Under the pieces are notes generated by a model that did not search any database, had not been told where the DNA came from, and was given only the letters and a program-made list of their open reading frames with translations. A program made the translations under genes and the position numbers. DNA of 64,000 nucleotides from Marinobacter sp. F3R11 (GTDB lineage Bacteria; Pseudomonadota; Gammaproteobacteria; Pseudomonadales; Oleiphilaceae), in NCBI RefSeq assembly GCF_003318275.1, contig NZ_QOCH01000013.1:248001-312000 (forward strand), read 5' to 3'. This document shows positions 20,119 to 29,888 of this stretch, piece after piece (the first letter of the stretch is position 1; each line of letters opens with the position of its first letter).

Positions 20119-21327
20119 TTACTCATGGCGAAGAGCATCAATAGGATTGAGCCGTGCGGCTTTGCGCGCGGGGAAGTATCCGAAAACAACGCCTATCACC
20201 ACAGAAAAAGAGAACCCGAGCAGCATAACTCCAGGAGCAAGTACAAAGGGCATATCAAGCCGGGACGTCACTAACCAGGTTCCGCCAATACCCAGTATCA
20301 ATCCGATTATGCCGCCCAGAGTCGACAATGCTATGGATTCAACCAGAAACTGTGTCAGCACATCCCGGGTTCTGGCGCCTATGGCAAGACGGATTCCGAT
20401 TTCCCGGGTGCGTTCTGTGACTGACACCAGCATGATGTTCATGATCCCTATGCCGCCTACCAGCAAACTGACCGCAGCAATGGCACCGAGCAGAATGGTC
20501 ATGGTGTTTGTGGTACTGGCCAGGGCGTTTGCAATATCCTGAGTATCACGAACATAGAAGTCATCGTCCTTCGGAGAATCAATATGTCTGCGCTGACGCA
20601 GCAATGATTCAATCTCTTTTTGCACTCTACTGGTGCTGCCGTCAATAAGTGCCGACACGTAAATAGTGTGCACATCAAGGCTTCCCAGCAATCGGCGCTG
20701 CACAGCTTTTACAGGCATGAGAATGGTTTTGTCACGATCCTGCCCCATTGACTGCCCTTTCTCTTCAAGAACGCCGATCACCCTGCATGCCGTACGCCCG
20801 ACACGAAGAGTTGTACCAAGGGGTTCCTGACCAAGATACATCTCATCAATCAGCGTTGTTCCGATGATGCATACTGCAGATCCCGCATTCAGTTCGTCCT
20901 GATCAAACATCCGCCCATATGCAATACCGTGATTACGCACAGCAAAATAGTTGTTGTCTGTTCCAGTCACCGAAATCGTCTCGTTAGCATTACCGATGAC
21001 GACAGTCGGACTGACAGTAACTGCCGGGGCAACAAGGATGTCCGGCACTTCCTGCGCCACAGCCTGTACGTCCTCAAGATCAAAAGGTTCCGCCGTTGTC
21101 CGTATGCCGCCGGGTCCACGTTGCGCGGTACCGGGCATAACAAATAGAAGGTTAGAGCCGATACTGGCTATTTCATCTGTAACACTGCGGGTGGCGGACT
21201 GGCCAAGGTGAACCATGGCCACCACACTTCCGACACCAATAATGATGCCCAGAGTGGTCAGAAACGAACGCAGCTTGTTCCTGACAATGGCCTGAAAAGC
21301 CATAACAAGGATGTCGAGCCATCTCAT
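20119..21327 (-). CDS. MacB-like ABC transporter permease (FtsX domain)
   Basis: Membrane subunit of a MacB-type mechanotransmission ABC system. The 402-residue protein has one N-terminal membrane helix (about 15-40), a MacB-type periplasmic domain (about 45-240), and three C-terminal helices ending in the FtsX domain with [18 protein letters not shown] and [17 protein letters not shown]. Unlike E. coli MacB it has no fused ATPase; that is the separate gene just upstream, whose stop its ATG overlaps (ATGA). Substrate unknown; such systems export peptides, lipoproteins or toxins. Confidence 0.9.
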   Translation of the reverse strand: MRWLDILVMAFQAIVRNKLRSFLTTLGIIIGVGSVVAMVHLGQSATRSVTDEIASIGSNLLFVMPGTAQRGPGGIRTTAEPFDLEDVQAVAQEVPDILVAPAVTVSPTVVIGNANETISVTGTDNNYFAVRNHGIAYGRMFDQDELNAGSAVCIIGTTLIDEMYLGQEPLGTTLRVGRTACRVIGVLEEKGQSMGQDRDKTILMPVKAVQRRLLGSLDVHTIYVSALIDGSTSRVQKEIESLLRQRRHIDSPKDDDFYVRDTQDIANALASTTNTMTILLGAIAAVSLLVGGIGIMNIMLVSVTERTREIGIRLAIGARTRDVLTQFLVESIALSTLGGIIGLILGIGGTWLVTSRLDMPFVLAPGVMLLGFSFSVVIGVVFGYFPARKAARLNPIDALRHE

Positions 21328-22076
21328 GACAAGACCTCTTCCGGGGTACCATCCTTCACCAGTTTCCCATCGGTAAAGTACAGGACTCTTTCAGCGTAAC
21401 GGGCGATATCCGGCTCATGGGTCACCATAATGATAGTAATACCGCGTTCAGCGCGTATCTGGGCCAGCTGAGTCATGATGTCGTCAGCCATGGCCGTATC
21501 CAGATTTCCGGTAGGCTCATCTGCCAGCAACACCGGGGGCTCTGTCACCAGTGCCCGGGCTATGGCAACCCGCTGCTGCTGTCCACCAGAAAGCTGGCTG
21601 GGCGTAGCAGCTTCACGACCGGACAGGCCGACAGTTCTCAATGCTTCGCTGGCCCGGGACCTGCGCACAGCGCGCCTGACTCCCCCATATATCAATGGCA
21701 ATTCCACATTGGCGAGAGCGCTGACCCGGGGTAGAAGATTGAAACTCTGAAAAACAAATCCCATGAAATGACGGCGCAGGAGAGCCAGTTCATCACGGTC
21801 CAGGCTGCCCACATTCACTCCCCGGAAAAGGAATTCACCGGTCGAGGGAACATCAAGGCAACCGATCATATTCATGCAGGTGGATTTACCGGACCCGCTG
21901 GGCCCCATGATAGCGACAAACTCACCATCCCTGATTGTAAGATCTATCCCATCCAGTGCCCTGACTTCAGTGGATCCACTGCCATAGATCCTGGAAATGT
22001 TACGCATCCGGATAACAGCCGGCGCTGAATCCGTCAGCGTCGGGTCATCAGTTTCCCGCTGAGCGTCACTAGTCAA
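21324..22076 (-). CDS. MacB/LolD-type ABC transporter ATPase
   Basis: ATPase partner of the MacB-like permease. The 250-residue protein shows Walker [10 protein letters not shown], signature LSGGQQQR, Walker [14 protein letters not shown] and MVTHEPDIA. The only sensible start is TTG at 22076, which overlaps the preceding stop by 8 nt and has GAGG at a good distance; the next ATG is 23 codons in, at the start of the core fold. It belongs to the MacB/LolD (o228) group by the EPTGNLD motif. Confidence 0.92.
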   Translation of the reverse strand: MTSDAQRETDDPTLTDSAPAVIRMRNISRIYGSGSTEVRALDGIDLTIRDGEFVAIMGPSGSGKSTCMNMIGCLDVPSTGEFLFRGVNVGSLDRDELALLRRHFMGFVFQSFNLLPRVSALANVELPLIYGGVRRAVRRSRASEALRTVGLSGREAATPSQLSGGQQQRVAIARALVTEPPVLLADEPTGNLDTAMADDIMTQLAQIRAERGITIIMVTHEPDIARYAERVLYFTDGKLVKDGTPEEVLS

Positions 22077-23319
22077 CAGAGCCTCGCACTATGCCAGTCA
22101 GTATCTCGTCGCCTTCCGAGAGCTCGTCGCTCAGAACTTCAGTGTACTGGCCATCGGTATAGCCACTACGGACGAGCACCCGCCGTGGTTGATCCTCTTC
22201 GAGCACCCAAAGGGTATTTGAAGATCCCGACGCCCCCTCACTGGTTCGCCCTGCAGGATGGCTGAACAAACCACTGTTCTGTGATTCAGACGCAGGGGGT
22301 GTAAAACGAAACGCAAGGTTAGGCACTCTTAAAACCTGCTCACGCTGGCCGGTAGTAATGGTTGCTGTTGCGGTCATGCCCGGCTGCAGAAGATGTTCGG
22401 AATTATCGACAGCCAGGACAGTGGTATAGGTAACCACATTATTTTCAACGGTGGGGTACAGATAGACCTTCACCACCTCAGCCTCAAACTCTCTGCCCGA
22501 CCAGGCGTCCACGGTAAACGTCGCGAACTGGCCGGCTTTCACCAACCCCACGTCCGCTTCATCCATTGATACGTGGAGTTCCATCTGTCCCAGATCCTCT
22601 GCAAGCAGAAAAAGCACAGGCGTCTGAAAGTTTGCAGCTACCGTTGCTCCGGGCTCGATACTGCGCTGCAACACCACGCCGTCAATAGGCGAAGTGATAA
22701 CAGCCTTTTCAAGCCGGGTGCGGGCCTGAGATACAGCAGCCTCAGCCTGGCGAACAGTTGCACGCGCATAGGCTGACCTGGCTTCAGCACGCTTGCGCGT
22801 AGCAACAGCTTTATCCAGCGTAGCCTGAGGCGACATTTCCCGCTGAACCAGAGACTCGGTTCTGCGTTCGTCTATCAAAGCCTCATCGAGAGTAGCCGCA
22901 GCCTCGGCCAGGGATGCACGAGCCAACTCAAGGCCCGCCGTCGCCTGCAACAATGCCACTTCAAGTTCTTCGGTATCAAAACGAGCCAGAACCTGGCCCT
23001 TGTGAATTTCATCGTTTTCGGAAACCAGTACTTCACTGACAAGGCCAGATATCTCAGCGCCCACTGAAACTTCGCTTTTGGGCTGCAGATTCCCCGTCGC
23101 CATGGCAGTGAGCACCATATCGGCCCGGTCCAGCTTGTAGGTCTGCCACTGTATCCGGGTATCTTCAGGCCAGAACCACCATACCAGTCCCGCAATGAAA
23201 ACAGCTCCGACAACAATCCAGATCAGGGTGCTGAACTGCCCCCGCTTTTTTTCCGCACGGATGACAGAGTTAACTTCCTCAGCCATGCTTTTCAGAGAAG
23301 GATCATTGTCAGGCGTCAT
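22069..23319 (-). CDS. MacA-like periplasmic adaptor (membrane fusion protein)
   Basis: Links an inner-membrane ABC pump to an outer-membrane channel. The 416-residue protein has a cytoplasmic N-terminus, one membrane anchor (about residues 30-51), a biotinyl-lipoyl-like domain (GAEISGLVSEVLVSENDEIHKGQVLARFD), a long alpha-helical hairpin (about 120-200), the second lipoyl half (ITSPIDGVVLQRSIEPGATV) and beta-barrel domains. I took the ATG at 23319; a TTG one codon upstream is possible. It begins 3 bp after the thioesterase stop. No TolC-type gene is in the window. Confidence 0.9.
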   Translation of the reverse strand: MTPDNDPSLKSMAEEVNSVIRAEKKRGQFSTLIWIVVGAVFIAGLVWWFWPEDTRIQWQTYKLDRADMVLTAMATGNLQPKSEVSVGAEISGLVSEVLVSENDEIHKGQVLARFDTEELEVALLQATAGLELARASLAEAAATLDEALIDERRTESLVQREMSPQATLDKAVATRKRAEARSAYARATVRQAEAAVSQARTRLEKAVITSPIDGVVLQRSIEPGATVAANFQTPVLFLLAEDLGQMELHVSMDEADVGLVKAGQFATFTVDAWSGREFEAEVVKVYLYPTVENNVVTYTTVLAVDNSEHLLQPGMTATATITTGQREQVLRVPNLAFRFTPPASESQNSGLFSHPAGRTSEGASGSSNTLWVLEEDQPRRVLVRSGYTDGQYTEVLSDELSEGDEILTGIVRGSVD

Positions 23320-23322
23320 CAA

Positions 23323-23715
23323 TTACTCGATCTGATGTTCTGCAAGTTGAATACGGATTTCTTCTGGTATAGGCACTGACTTATTCGTCTTGTAATCAAA
23401 GTGAATCATCACTGCCTGACCACGTGCGATCTGTTTGCCATCCTGCCAGGCTTCCTGAATTACCTGAAAAGAACTGTTTCCTATCTTGCCGGTGCCGGTA
23501 CGAATTTCAACTGGCAAGTGCCAGTAACTCTGAGCGACGAAATCAACTTCCACGCGGGCAATAATCAGCGGCCAGCTTTTCACATCCAGCGTCGGATGAA
23601 ATATCCTGAACAATGGCATTCTCGCCTGTTCAAACCATACAGGTAATGTCGTGTTGCTAATATGACCCAGGGCATCTGTATCACTGAATCGAGGCTGAAG
23701 CTCAAAATAAAACAT
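23323..23715 (-). CDS. Acyl-CoA thioesterase, 4HBT/YbgC type
   Basis: Hot-dog-fold thioesterase that likely hydrolyses acyl-CoA or acyl-ACP thioesters. The 130-residue protein starts MFYFELQPRFSDTDALGHISN; Asp14 matches the catalytic Asp of the 4-hydroxybenzoyl-CoA thioesterase family. It is the first gene of the run with the MacAB-like pump, 3 bp before the adaptor. The true substrate cannot be told from sequence. Confidence 0.85.
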   Translation of the reverse strand: MFYFELQPRFSDTDALGHISNTTLPVWFEQARMPLFRIFHPTLDVKSWPLIIARVEVDFVAQSYWHLPVEIRTGTGKIGNSSFQVIQEAWQDGKQIARGQAVMIHFDYKTNKSVPIPEEIRIQLAEHQIE

Positions 23716-23770
23716 GCCGTTCTTCCTGCTGGTTAAATCCGGATACTATACACTCAGTTCCAGAGTTCAT

Positions 23771-23799
23771 AAAAAAACCCGAAGCTCTCGCTCCGGGTT
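23771..23799 (-). terminator. Terminator after fpr
   Basis: On the minus strand AACCCGGAGC-GAGA-GCTTCGGGTT (one mismatch) runs directly into seven T residues. It lies 30 bp after the fpr stop and before the thioesterase promoter region. Confidence 0.85.
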
Positions 23800-23828
23800 C
23801 CGGTTTTCTCATGGAGAACACAGATTAT

Positions 23829-24599
23829 TTACTGCTCCACGAAAGCCCTTTCAATCACATAATGCCCCACGTCACTACCACGAGCTTCCTTGAAACCCAT
23901 TTTATTCAGTATGGCGCAGGTATCCTTGAGCATGCTCGGGCTACCACAAATCATGAATCTGTCATTTTCAGGATCAAAGTCCGGCAGGCCCAGATCCCGG
24001 GTTATCTTGCCGCTTTCCATAGCCGTGGTCAGCCTACCCTCATTACGGAACGCCTCCCGGGTAACTGTGGGATAGTACTCAAGCTTGCCCTTGACCATTT
24101 CACCGAAGAACTCATTCTCCGGCAGCCCTTCAATCTCCTGCTGATAAGCCAGCTCTGAGACGTAACGTACTCCGTGAGTCAGGATGACTTTATCAAAGGC
24201 ATCGTATACTTCCGGATCTTTGATAATGCTCATAAACGGAGCAAGACCGGTGCCCGTGCTGATCAACCAGAGATTTTTGCCCGGCAGAAGGTTATCCAGA
24301 ATCAGCGTACCTGTTGGCTTGCGGCTAACCAGAATTTCATCCCCTACCTGAATCTTCTGCAAACGGGACGTAAGCGGTCCGTCCTGCACCTTGATAGAGA
24401 AGAACTCAAGTTCCTCTTCGTAATTCGCACTGGCTATACTGTATGCACGCATCAATGGCTTGCCATCAGTTTCCAGGCCTATCATCACGAAGTGGCCATT
24501 CTTGAAACGGAATCCCGGATCGCGACTGGTTTTGAAGCTGAACAGGGTATCGTTCCAGTGGTGTACACTGGTTACAGTTTCTTTTATCAGGTTGCTCAT
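23829..24599 (-). CDS. fpr: Ferredoxin--NADP reductase
   Basis: FAD enzyme that transfers electrons between NADPH and ferredoxin or flavodoxin; in pseudomonads it is induced by oxidative stress and supports Fe-S repair. The 256-residue protein shows the FAD-binding RAYSIAS (Arg51), the NADP-binding STGTGLAPFMS, FMICGSPSM and the short C-terminal tail YVIERAFVEQ typical of the bacterial Azotobacter/Pseudomonas subclass. It is divergent from finR, the same arrangement as in Pseudomonas. Confidence 0.95.
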   Translation of the reverse strand: MSNLIKETVTSVHHWNDTLFSFKTSRDPGFRFKNGHFVMIGLETDGKPLMRAYSIASANYEEELEFFSIKVQDGPLTSRLQKIQVGDEILVSRKPTGTLILDNLLPGKNLWLISTGTGLAPFMSIIKDPEVYDAFDKVILTHGVRYVSELAYQQEIEGLPENEFFGEMVKGKLEYYPTVTREAFRNEGRLTTAMESGKITRDLGLPDFDPENDRFMICGSPSMLKDTCAILNKMGFKEARGSDVGHYVIERAFVEQ

Positions 24600-24676
24600 T
24601 TGAGTCTCAGGCCCATCCCGTATGTTTTCGGCGGCAAATGTTGCAAATATGGATTGCCTGAAGCTTACCCCATCAC

Positions 24677-24711
24677 TAACCTATCGAAGAAACAGGTTAT
24701 TCCCATAACCT
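24677..24711. promoter_or_regulatory. Phased half-sites between fpr and finR (likely LysR operator)
   Basis: Three copies of a 6-nt half-site occur: TAACCT (24677-24682), AGGTTA (24694-24699) and TAACCT (24706-24711). The first two make a T-N11-A type inverted repeat with 11 nt between arms, the LysR pattern; the last two form an inverted repeat with 6 nt between. FinR binding is inferred from position. Confidence 0.6.
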
Positions 24712-24743
24712 TATTCGACCGTATCGATATAGAGCGTTTTGTT

Positions 24744-25628
24744 ATGAAATACAGCTTCAGACAACTCGAAGTCTTCCTGGCGGCGGCACGTTTCCAGAAC
24801 ATCACCCGTGCTGCGGAATCCCTGTCCATGTCCCAGTCTGCCGCCAGCAGCGCTCTCAAGGAACTGGAAAGTCAGTTCGATATCCAGTTATTCGACCGTG
24901 TTGGCAAACGCTTGCAACTGAACGAACTCGGGCGGCTATACCGGCCCAAGGTGGAAGCAGTTCTGGCCCAGGCAACCGAGCTTGAGCAGGCATTCAGCAA
25001 ACATTCCGAAGTAGGTGCCCTGAAAGTAGGCGCCACCTTAACCATAGGTAACTATCTGGCCGTAGGCGTCATGGCCCAATACATGAATACCCCTACCCGC
25101 CCGCGGGTATCGCTTGAAGTAGCCAATACCAGCACTATCGCACGCAGGGTCAAGGATTATGAGCTGGATATCGGGCTGATTGAAGGCGAACTGCAGTCCC
25201 CGGAACTTGAGGTGCTGCCCTGGAGGGGGGATCAACTGGTGGTGTTCTGTTCCCCCACTCATCCGCTGGCAGCAAAAAAGAAAGTATCAGACGAGGATCT
25301 TCGAAACGCCACATGGATAATGAGAGAACAAGGCTCCGGAACCCGCCAAAGCTTTGACCGAGGCATGCACGGTCTGCTTCCGGACCTGAACGTACTATTG
25401 GAACTGGAACATACCGAAGCGATAAAACGCGCGGTGGAAGCCGACCTCGGCATAGGCTGTCTGTCCGAGGTCGTTCTCGCTGATGCTTTCAGACGTGGGA
25501 GTCTGATTCCTCTGGAAACGCCCGAAAACCGGAATTTTGAGCGGCAGTTTTATTTCATTCTGCATAAACAGAAGTACCGGAGTGCCGGGATTGACGCATG
25601 GATCAGCCTGTGTCGGGAACTCGCCTGA
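24744..25628 (+). CDS. finR: LysR-type regulator FinR
   Basis: In Pseudomonas putida FinR activates the adjacent fpr gene under superoxide stress. The 294-residue protein has a winged HTH at residues 1-60 (FRQLEVFLAAARFQNITRAAESLSMSQSAASSALKELE) and a periplasmic-binding-like effector domain after about residue 90. The ATG at 24744 gives the standard LysR N-terminus; the frame is open far upstream through fpr antisense, which is a shadow. Convergent with miaE, 3 bp between stops. Confidence 0.88.
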   Translation: MKYSFRQLEVFLAAARFQNITRAAESLSMSQSAASSALKELESQFDIQLFDRVGKRLQLNELGRLYRPKVEAVLAQATELEQAFSKHSEVGALKVGATLTIGNYLAVGVMAQYMNTPTRPRVSLEVANTSTIARRVKDYELDIGLIEGELQSPELEVLPWRGDQLVVFCSPTHPLAAKKKVSDEDLRNATWIMREQGSGTRQSFDRGMHGLLPDLNVLLELEHTEAIKRAVEADLGIGCLSEVVLADAFRRGSLIPLETPENRNFERQFYFILHKQKYRSAGIDAWISLCRELA

Positions 25629-25631
25629 TAT

Positions 25632-26258
25632 TCAGCCAACAGGTCCGCTATGGAACCGGAACTCACTGTCCGGATCCAGAATCAGCTGCTTTTCAATCGC
25701 CAGAAATTCTGCAACTCTCTCATCGACAGAACCACCATTAGCCTGTTCTGCCAGAGCCAGGTAGTCCCTGTAATGACGCGCCTCGGATTTGAGCAGGCTA
25801 TTGTAAAAATCCGCCAGTTCATCATCCAGAAACGGAACCAGAGCAGCAAACCTTTCGCATGAGCGTGCCTCGATGATAGCGCCGACCACCATAACATCCA
25901 CCAAACGGCCAGGATCTTCCGTGCGCACATCTTTGCGCAACCCGGCAGCGTAGCGCGCAGGAGTCAGGTGGCAATACACAATCTCCCGCTTGTTGATAAT
26001 GGCCAGTACCTGCTCGAAATGACGCAATTCCTCCCGGGCCAGGCGGGACATTTTATTGAGCAGATTGGTATTTTCTACATATCGATACATCAGGCTAAGC
26101 GCAGTCGATGCCGCCTTTTTTTCGCAATGGGCGTGATCTATCAGCATCAGATCCGGATTCGCCAGGGCGTTATCGATCCACTGCTGTGGCGTCGCGCACG
26201 GCAGAAAATCGTGAATCTCTTGCAGGGCCTGAGCCACACTGCCTGTTTTATTGTTCAT
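25632..26258 (-). CDS. miaE: tRNA-(ms2io6A)-hydroxylase MiaE
   Basis: Oxygen-dependent diiron hydroxylase that converts ms2i6A37 of tRNA to ms2io6A37. The 208-residue ferritin-like protein has the diiron ligand set Glu46 (CEKKAAST), E77-x2-H80 (EELRHFE), EARSCERF and E-x2-H in EARHYRDYL. The miaA and miaB genes that make its substrate are not in this window. The ribosome site is weak. Confidence 0.93.
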   Translation of the reverse strand: MNNKTGSVAQALQEIHDFLPCATPQQWIDNALANPDLMLIDHAHCEKKAASTALSLMYRYVENTNLLNKMSRLAREELRHFEQVLAIINKREIVYCHLTPARYAAGLRKDVRTEDPGRLVDVMVVGAIIEARSCERFAALVPFLDDELADFYNSLLKSEARHYRDYLALAEQANGGSVDERVAEFLAIEKQLILDPDSEFRFHSGPVG

Positions 26259-26332
26259 GAATAGCCGCTATATCGATAAATTGGGTGCAGGATTATAACT
26301 TAGCTAACAGACTTCTCCGACCTCTGTCCAAC

Positions 26333-26361
26333 TTAACTTTATAAGGGGTTTCCTATAGAAT
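26333..26361 (+). promoter_or_regulatory. Predicted acnB promoter
   Basis: TTAACT (26333-26338), a 17-nt spacer and TAGAAT (26356-26361) give a plausible sigma-70 promoter about 90 bp before the acnB GTG. Confidence 0.55.
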
Positions 26362-26451
26362 ACAGCGCCAACTAAAGGTCTTTCCGCTAATAAACTCCCG
26401 CCAGGCGCATTGTCAGAGCGCGGGACATACCAACTGATGAGGGTCCAGATC

Positions 26452-29046
26452 GTGTTAGAAGCCTACCGTGAACACGTTGCAGAACGTGCGGCTCTGAATA
26501 TTCCCCCCAAGCCGCTGAATGCTGAACAAACTGCTGCTCTGGTTGAGCTGCTGAAAAATCCGCCGGCAGGCGAAGAAGAAACACTGGTTGACCTGCTGGA
26601 AAACCGCATTCCGCCAGGTGTAGACGAAGCCGCCTATGTTAAAGCTGCATTCCTGACCGCTATTGTCAAAGGCGAAGCCTCTTCCCCACTGATCGACAAT
26701 AAAAAAGCAGTTCAGCTGCTGGGCATGATGCAGGGCGGCTACAACATCGCCACTCTGGTTGATCTGCTGGACAACCCTGAACTGGCCGAACTGGCCGGCG
26801 AAGAACTCAAACACACGCTGCTGATGTTTGACGCCTTCAATGACGTCAAAGAAAAAATGGACGCTGGCAACGCAGTTGCTAAATCTATCGTTGAATCCTG
26901 GGCCAACGCCGAGTGGTTCACCAGTAAAAACAAGGTACCCGAAAGCACCAAAATGGTGGTATTCAAGGTTACCGGCGAAACCAACACTGACGACCTGTCT
27001 CCGGCTCCGGATGCATGGTCCCGTCCGGACATCCCGCTCCACGCCCGTGCAGCCTATAAAATGGAACGTGACGGCCTGAAGCCGGAAGAGCCTGGCGTTA
27101 CTGGCCCGATGAGTCAGATCGATGAGATCAAATCCAAAGGTCTGCCCGTTGCTTTCGTCGGTGACGTTGTAGGTACCGGTTCCTCCCGTAAATCTGCCAC
27201 CAACTCTGTTCTGTGGTTCTTTGGTGACGATATTCCCGGAGTACCAAACAAGCGTGCCGGCGGTGTATGCATCGGTAACAAGGTTGCCCCGATCTTCTTC
27301 AACACCATGGAAGATGCCGGCGCACTGGTATTCGAAGCACCCGTAGACAACATGAACATGGGCGATGTCATTGAAATCCGCCCTTACGAAGGCAAAATCC
27401 TGAACGAAGCCGGAGAAACCATCTCCGAATTCACCTTCAAGTCTGACGTTATTCTGGACGAAGTTCAGGCCGGTGGCCGTATTCCTCTCATCATTGGCCG
27501 TGGTCTGACCGCCAAGGCGCGTACCGCTCTGGGCCTGGGCGCCACGGACATGTTCCGTCTGCCTCATGATCCGGAAGCCGGCACCAAAGGCTTTACTCTC
27601 GCCCAAAAAATGGTCGGCAAGGCCTGTGGACTGGAAGAAGGCAAAGGTGTTCGCCCGGGCACATACTGCGAACCCCATATGACCACCGTGGGTTCCCAGG
27701 ACACCACCGGCCCAATGACCCGTGACGAACTGAAAGATCTGGCCTGCCTTGGCTTCCAGGCTGACCTGGTCATGCAGTCTTTCTGTCACACAGCGGCTTA
27801 TCCGAAGCCCATCGATGTGGAAATGCAACACACCATGCCGGACTTCATGCGCGACCGCGGCGGTGTTGCCCTGCGCCCTGGCGACGGCATCATCCACTCC
27901 TGGCTGAACCGTATGCTGCTGCCTGACACTGTCGGTACCGGCGGTGACTCCCATACCCGTTTCCCCATGGGTATCTCCTTCCCAGCAGGTTCAGGTCTGG
28001 TTGCATTCGCTGCGGCCACAGGCGTTATGCCACTGGATATGCCAGAGTCTGTACTGGTTCGCTTCAAAGGCGAAATGCAGCCCGGCATCACACTGCGTGA
28101 CCTGGTACACGCCATTCCTCTTTACGGTATCAAGCAAGGCATGCTCACCGTTGAGAAGAAAGGCAAAATCAACGAATTCTCCGGTCGTATCCTGGAAATC
28201 GAAGGTCTTGAGCAACTGACCGTTGAGCAGGCATTCGAACTTTCTGACGCATCTGCAGAACGTTCCGCTGCGGGTTGTACCATCAACCTGTCTGAAGAGT
28301 CTGTTGCCGAATACCTGCGCTCAAACATCACCATGCTGCGCTGGATGATTGCCGAAGGTTATGGCGACCCACGCACCCTGGAACGTCGTGCCAAGCAGAT
28401 GGAAGAATGGATTGCCAATCCGAAGCTGATGCGCGCTGACAAAGATGCAGAGTACTCGCACGTTATTGAGATTGATCTGGCAGATATCAAAGAGCCCATC
28501 GTTTGCTGCCCGAACGATCCGGACGATGCCCGCTTCCTGTCCGAAGTGGCTGGCGACAAGGTAGACGAAGTATTCATCGGCTCCTGCATGACCAACATTG
28601 GTCACTTCCGTGCTGCAGGTAAACTGCTTGAGCAGAACAAAGCGCCACTGAAAACCCGTCTGTGGATGTCTCCGCCTACCAAGATGGATCAGGCTCAGTT
28701 GATGGAAGAAGGCTACTTCAACATCTACGGTACAGCTGGTGTGCGCACCGAAATGCCGGGCTGCTCACTGTGCATGGGTAACCAGGCACGTGTAGCTGCC
28801 AAGAGTACCGTGCTGTCCACCTCTACCCGTAACTTCCCGAACCGCCTGGGTGATGGTGCCAACGTGTACCTGACATCTGCGGAACTGGCTGCTGTGGGTG
28901 CGATACTTGGTAAACTCCCGACTCCACAGGAGTATATGGAGTACGCCAAAGACCTGAACAGCATGTCGAAAGAGATCTACAAGTATCTGAATTTCGACAA
29001 GATGGATAACTACACCAAGAAGGCAGCTGAAGCGAACGTTGCTTAA
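26452..29046 (+). CDS. acnB: Aconitate hydratase B
   Basis: 4Fe-4S TCA-cycle enzyme that isomerises citrate to isocitrate; when the cluster is lost it can bind mRNA. The 864-residue product has the AcnB order: N-terminal HEAT-like domain (VLEAYREHVAERAALN), swivel domain, then catalytic domains. Cluster ligands are Cys712 (IGSCMTNIGHFRAAG), Cys771 and Cys774 (GCSLCMGNQ). I chose the GTG at 26452 because TGAGGG stands at the right distance and length matches E. coli (865); the upstream ATG at 26437 would add MRVQI and lies inside this ribosome site. Confidence 0.96.
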   Translation: MLEAYREHVAERAALNIPPKPLNAEQTAALVELLKNPPAGEEETLVDLLENRIPPGVDEAAYVKAAFLTAIVKGEASSPLIDNKKAVQLLGMMQGGYNIATLVDLLDNPELAELAGEELKHTLLMFDAFNDVKEKMDAGNAVAKSIVESWANAEWFTSKNKVPESTKMVVFKVTGETNTDDLSPAPDAWSRPDIPLHARAAYKMERDGLKPEEPGVTGPMSQIDEIKSKGLPVAFVGDVVGTGSSRKSATNSVLWFFGDDIPGVPNKRAGGVCIGNKVAPIFFNTMEDAGALVFEAPVDNMNMGDVIEIRPYEGKILNEAGETISEFTFKSDVILDEVQAGGRIPLIIGRGLTAKARTALGLGATDMFRLPHDPEAGTKGFTLAQKMVGKACGLEEGKGVRPGTYCEPHMTTVGSQDTTGPMTRDELKDLACLGFQADLVMQSFCHTAAYPKPIDVEMQHTMPDFMRDRGGVALRPGDGIIHSWLNRMLLPDTVGTGGDSHTRFPMGISFPAGSGLVAFAAATGVMPLDMPESVLVRFKGEMQPGITLRDLVHAIPLYGIKQGMLTVEKKGKINEFSGRILEIEGLEQLTVEQAFELSDASAERSAAGCTINLSEESVAEYLRSNITMLRWMIAEGYGDPRTLERRAKQMEEWIANPKLMRADKDAEYSHVIEIDLADIKEPIVCCPNDPDDARFLSEVAGDKVDEVFIGSCMTNIGHFRAAGKLLEQNKAPLKTRLWMSPPTKMDQAQLMEEGYFNIYGTAGVRTEMPGCSLCMGNQARVAAKSTVLSTSTRNFPNRLGDGANVYLTSAELAAVGAILGKLPTPQEYMEYAKDLNSMSKEIYKYLNFDKMDNYTKKAAEANVA

Positions 29047-29074
29047 GCACTGACCTTTTCAGGTGCAGTTCTGT

Positions 29075-29106
29075 AAAAACGCCAACCTTCGGGTTGGCGT
29101 TTTTTT
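29075..29106. terminator. Bidirectional terminator after acnB
   Basis: AAAAACGCCAACC-TTCG-GGTTGGCGTTTTTTT is a long perfect stem with a UUCG tetraloop. It also serves the convergent TauE-like gene. Confidence 0.93.
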
Positions 29107-29141
29107 GTGTGAGGGCCTTAAAGCCAACGCCGAACGTTTGA

Positions 29142-29888
29142 TCAATAAGCAATCAGGCGGATCAGTATTGCTCCAGCCATAACGAGGGTGATCCATTTCA
29201 CCCATTGCCCACCCTTCTCACTCAGGTTCACCCTGACGGCAACAAATGCTCCGGCGATATTCCCGACGGCAAGAATCAGACCCATACCCCAGCGAACCTG
29301 CCCGTTAATCGCAAAGACCGCCAATGCAGGTATGGTGTAAAGCAGAATGATCGACACTTTGAAGACATTGACCTGGCGCAGGTCAATACGCAGCATGCGA
29401 TACAGCACCACGATAAACAAGGCTCCAACACCTACCTGAATGAAGCCTCCGTATGCGCCGATGAGAAACATGGCTACATAAATCACCGGGCCAAGCCGCT
29501 CGGGAGTCAGAGGATTGGTATCCAGCCTGGGCTGAGGCAGCAGCATGAATACCGAAGCACCAATCATGGCCGTGATCAGCACCAGCTCGAATATCGCATC
29601 CGCCACCCAGGTCGCTATCCAGGCGCCCAACAGGGATCCCAGAACTGCCGGTATAGCAAGATGCAGACTTACCCGAAGGTTTCCATGCCCAAGGCGCCTG
29701 AAGCCAGCCACTGCGGTTGTGCTCTGCAGAATAATCGCAACCCGATTGGTGCCGTTTGCAACCTGCGGGGGCAGCCCGAGAAACATCAGTAGAGGCAGAG
29801 TCAACATCGACCCGCCTGCAGAAAGCACATTAATGAATCCGGCTACGCCGCCCAACGCGAGCAGCGCTGCTATTTCAGATACAGTCAT
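29142..29888 (-). CDS. TauE/SafE (TSUP) family membrane exporter
   Basis: Members export sulfite, sulfoacetate or other organic anions. The 248-residue protein has about eight hydrophobic segments in two repeats; GGVAGFINVLSAGGSMLTLPLL and GAYGGFIQVGVGALFIVVL are the paired TauE signatures. Its ATG overlaps the stop of the TRAP permease (ATGA), so it is translated with the TAXI-TRAP importer. No sulfonate-degrading enzyme is nearby, so the anion is unknown. Confidence 0.88.
   Translation of the reverse strand: MTVSEIAALLALGGVAGFINVLSAGGSMLTLPLLMFLGLPPQVANGTNRVAIILQSTTAVAGFRRLGHGNLRVSLHLAIPAVLGSLLGAWIATWVADAIFELVLITAMIGASVFMLLPQPRLDTNPLTPERLGPVIYVAMFLIGAYGGFIQVGVGALFIVVLYRMLRIDLRQVNVFKVSIILLYTIPALAVFAINGQVRWGMGLILAVGNIAGAFVAVRVNLSEKGGQWVKWITLVMAGAILIRLIAY

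Noticed and set aside
24174..24743. N-terminal extension of the LysR frame
   Set aside because: It runs antisense through fpr; the LysR family N-terminus begins exactly at the ATG at 24744.
26455..27954. A 499-codon open frame on the minus strand
   Set aside because: It is antisense to acnB and is a codon-bias shadow without recognisable domains.
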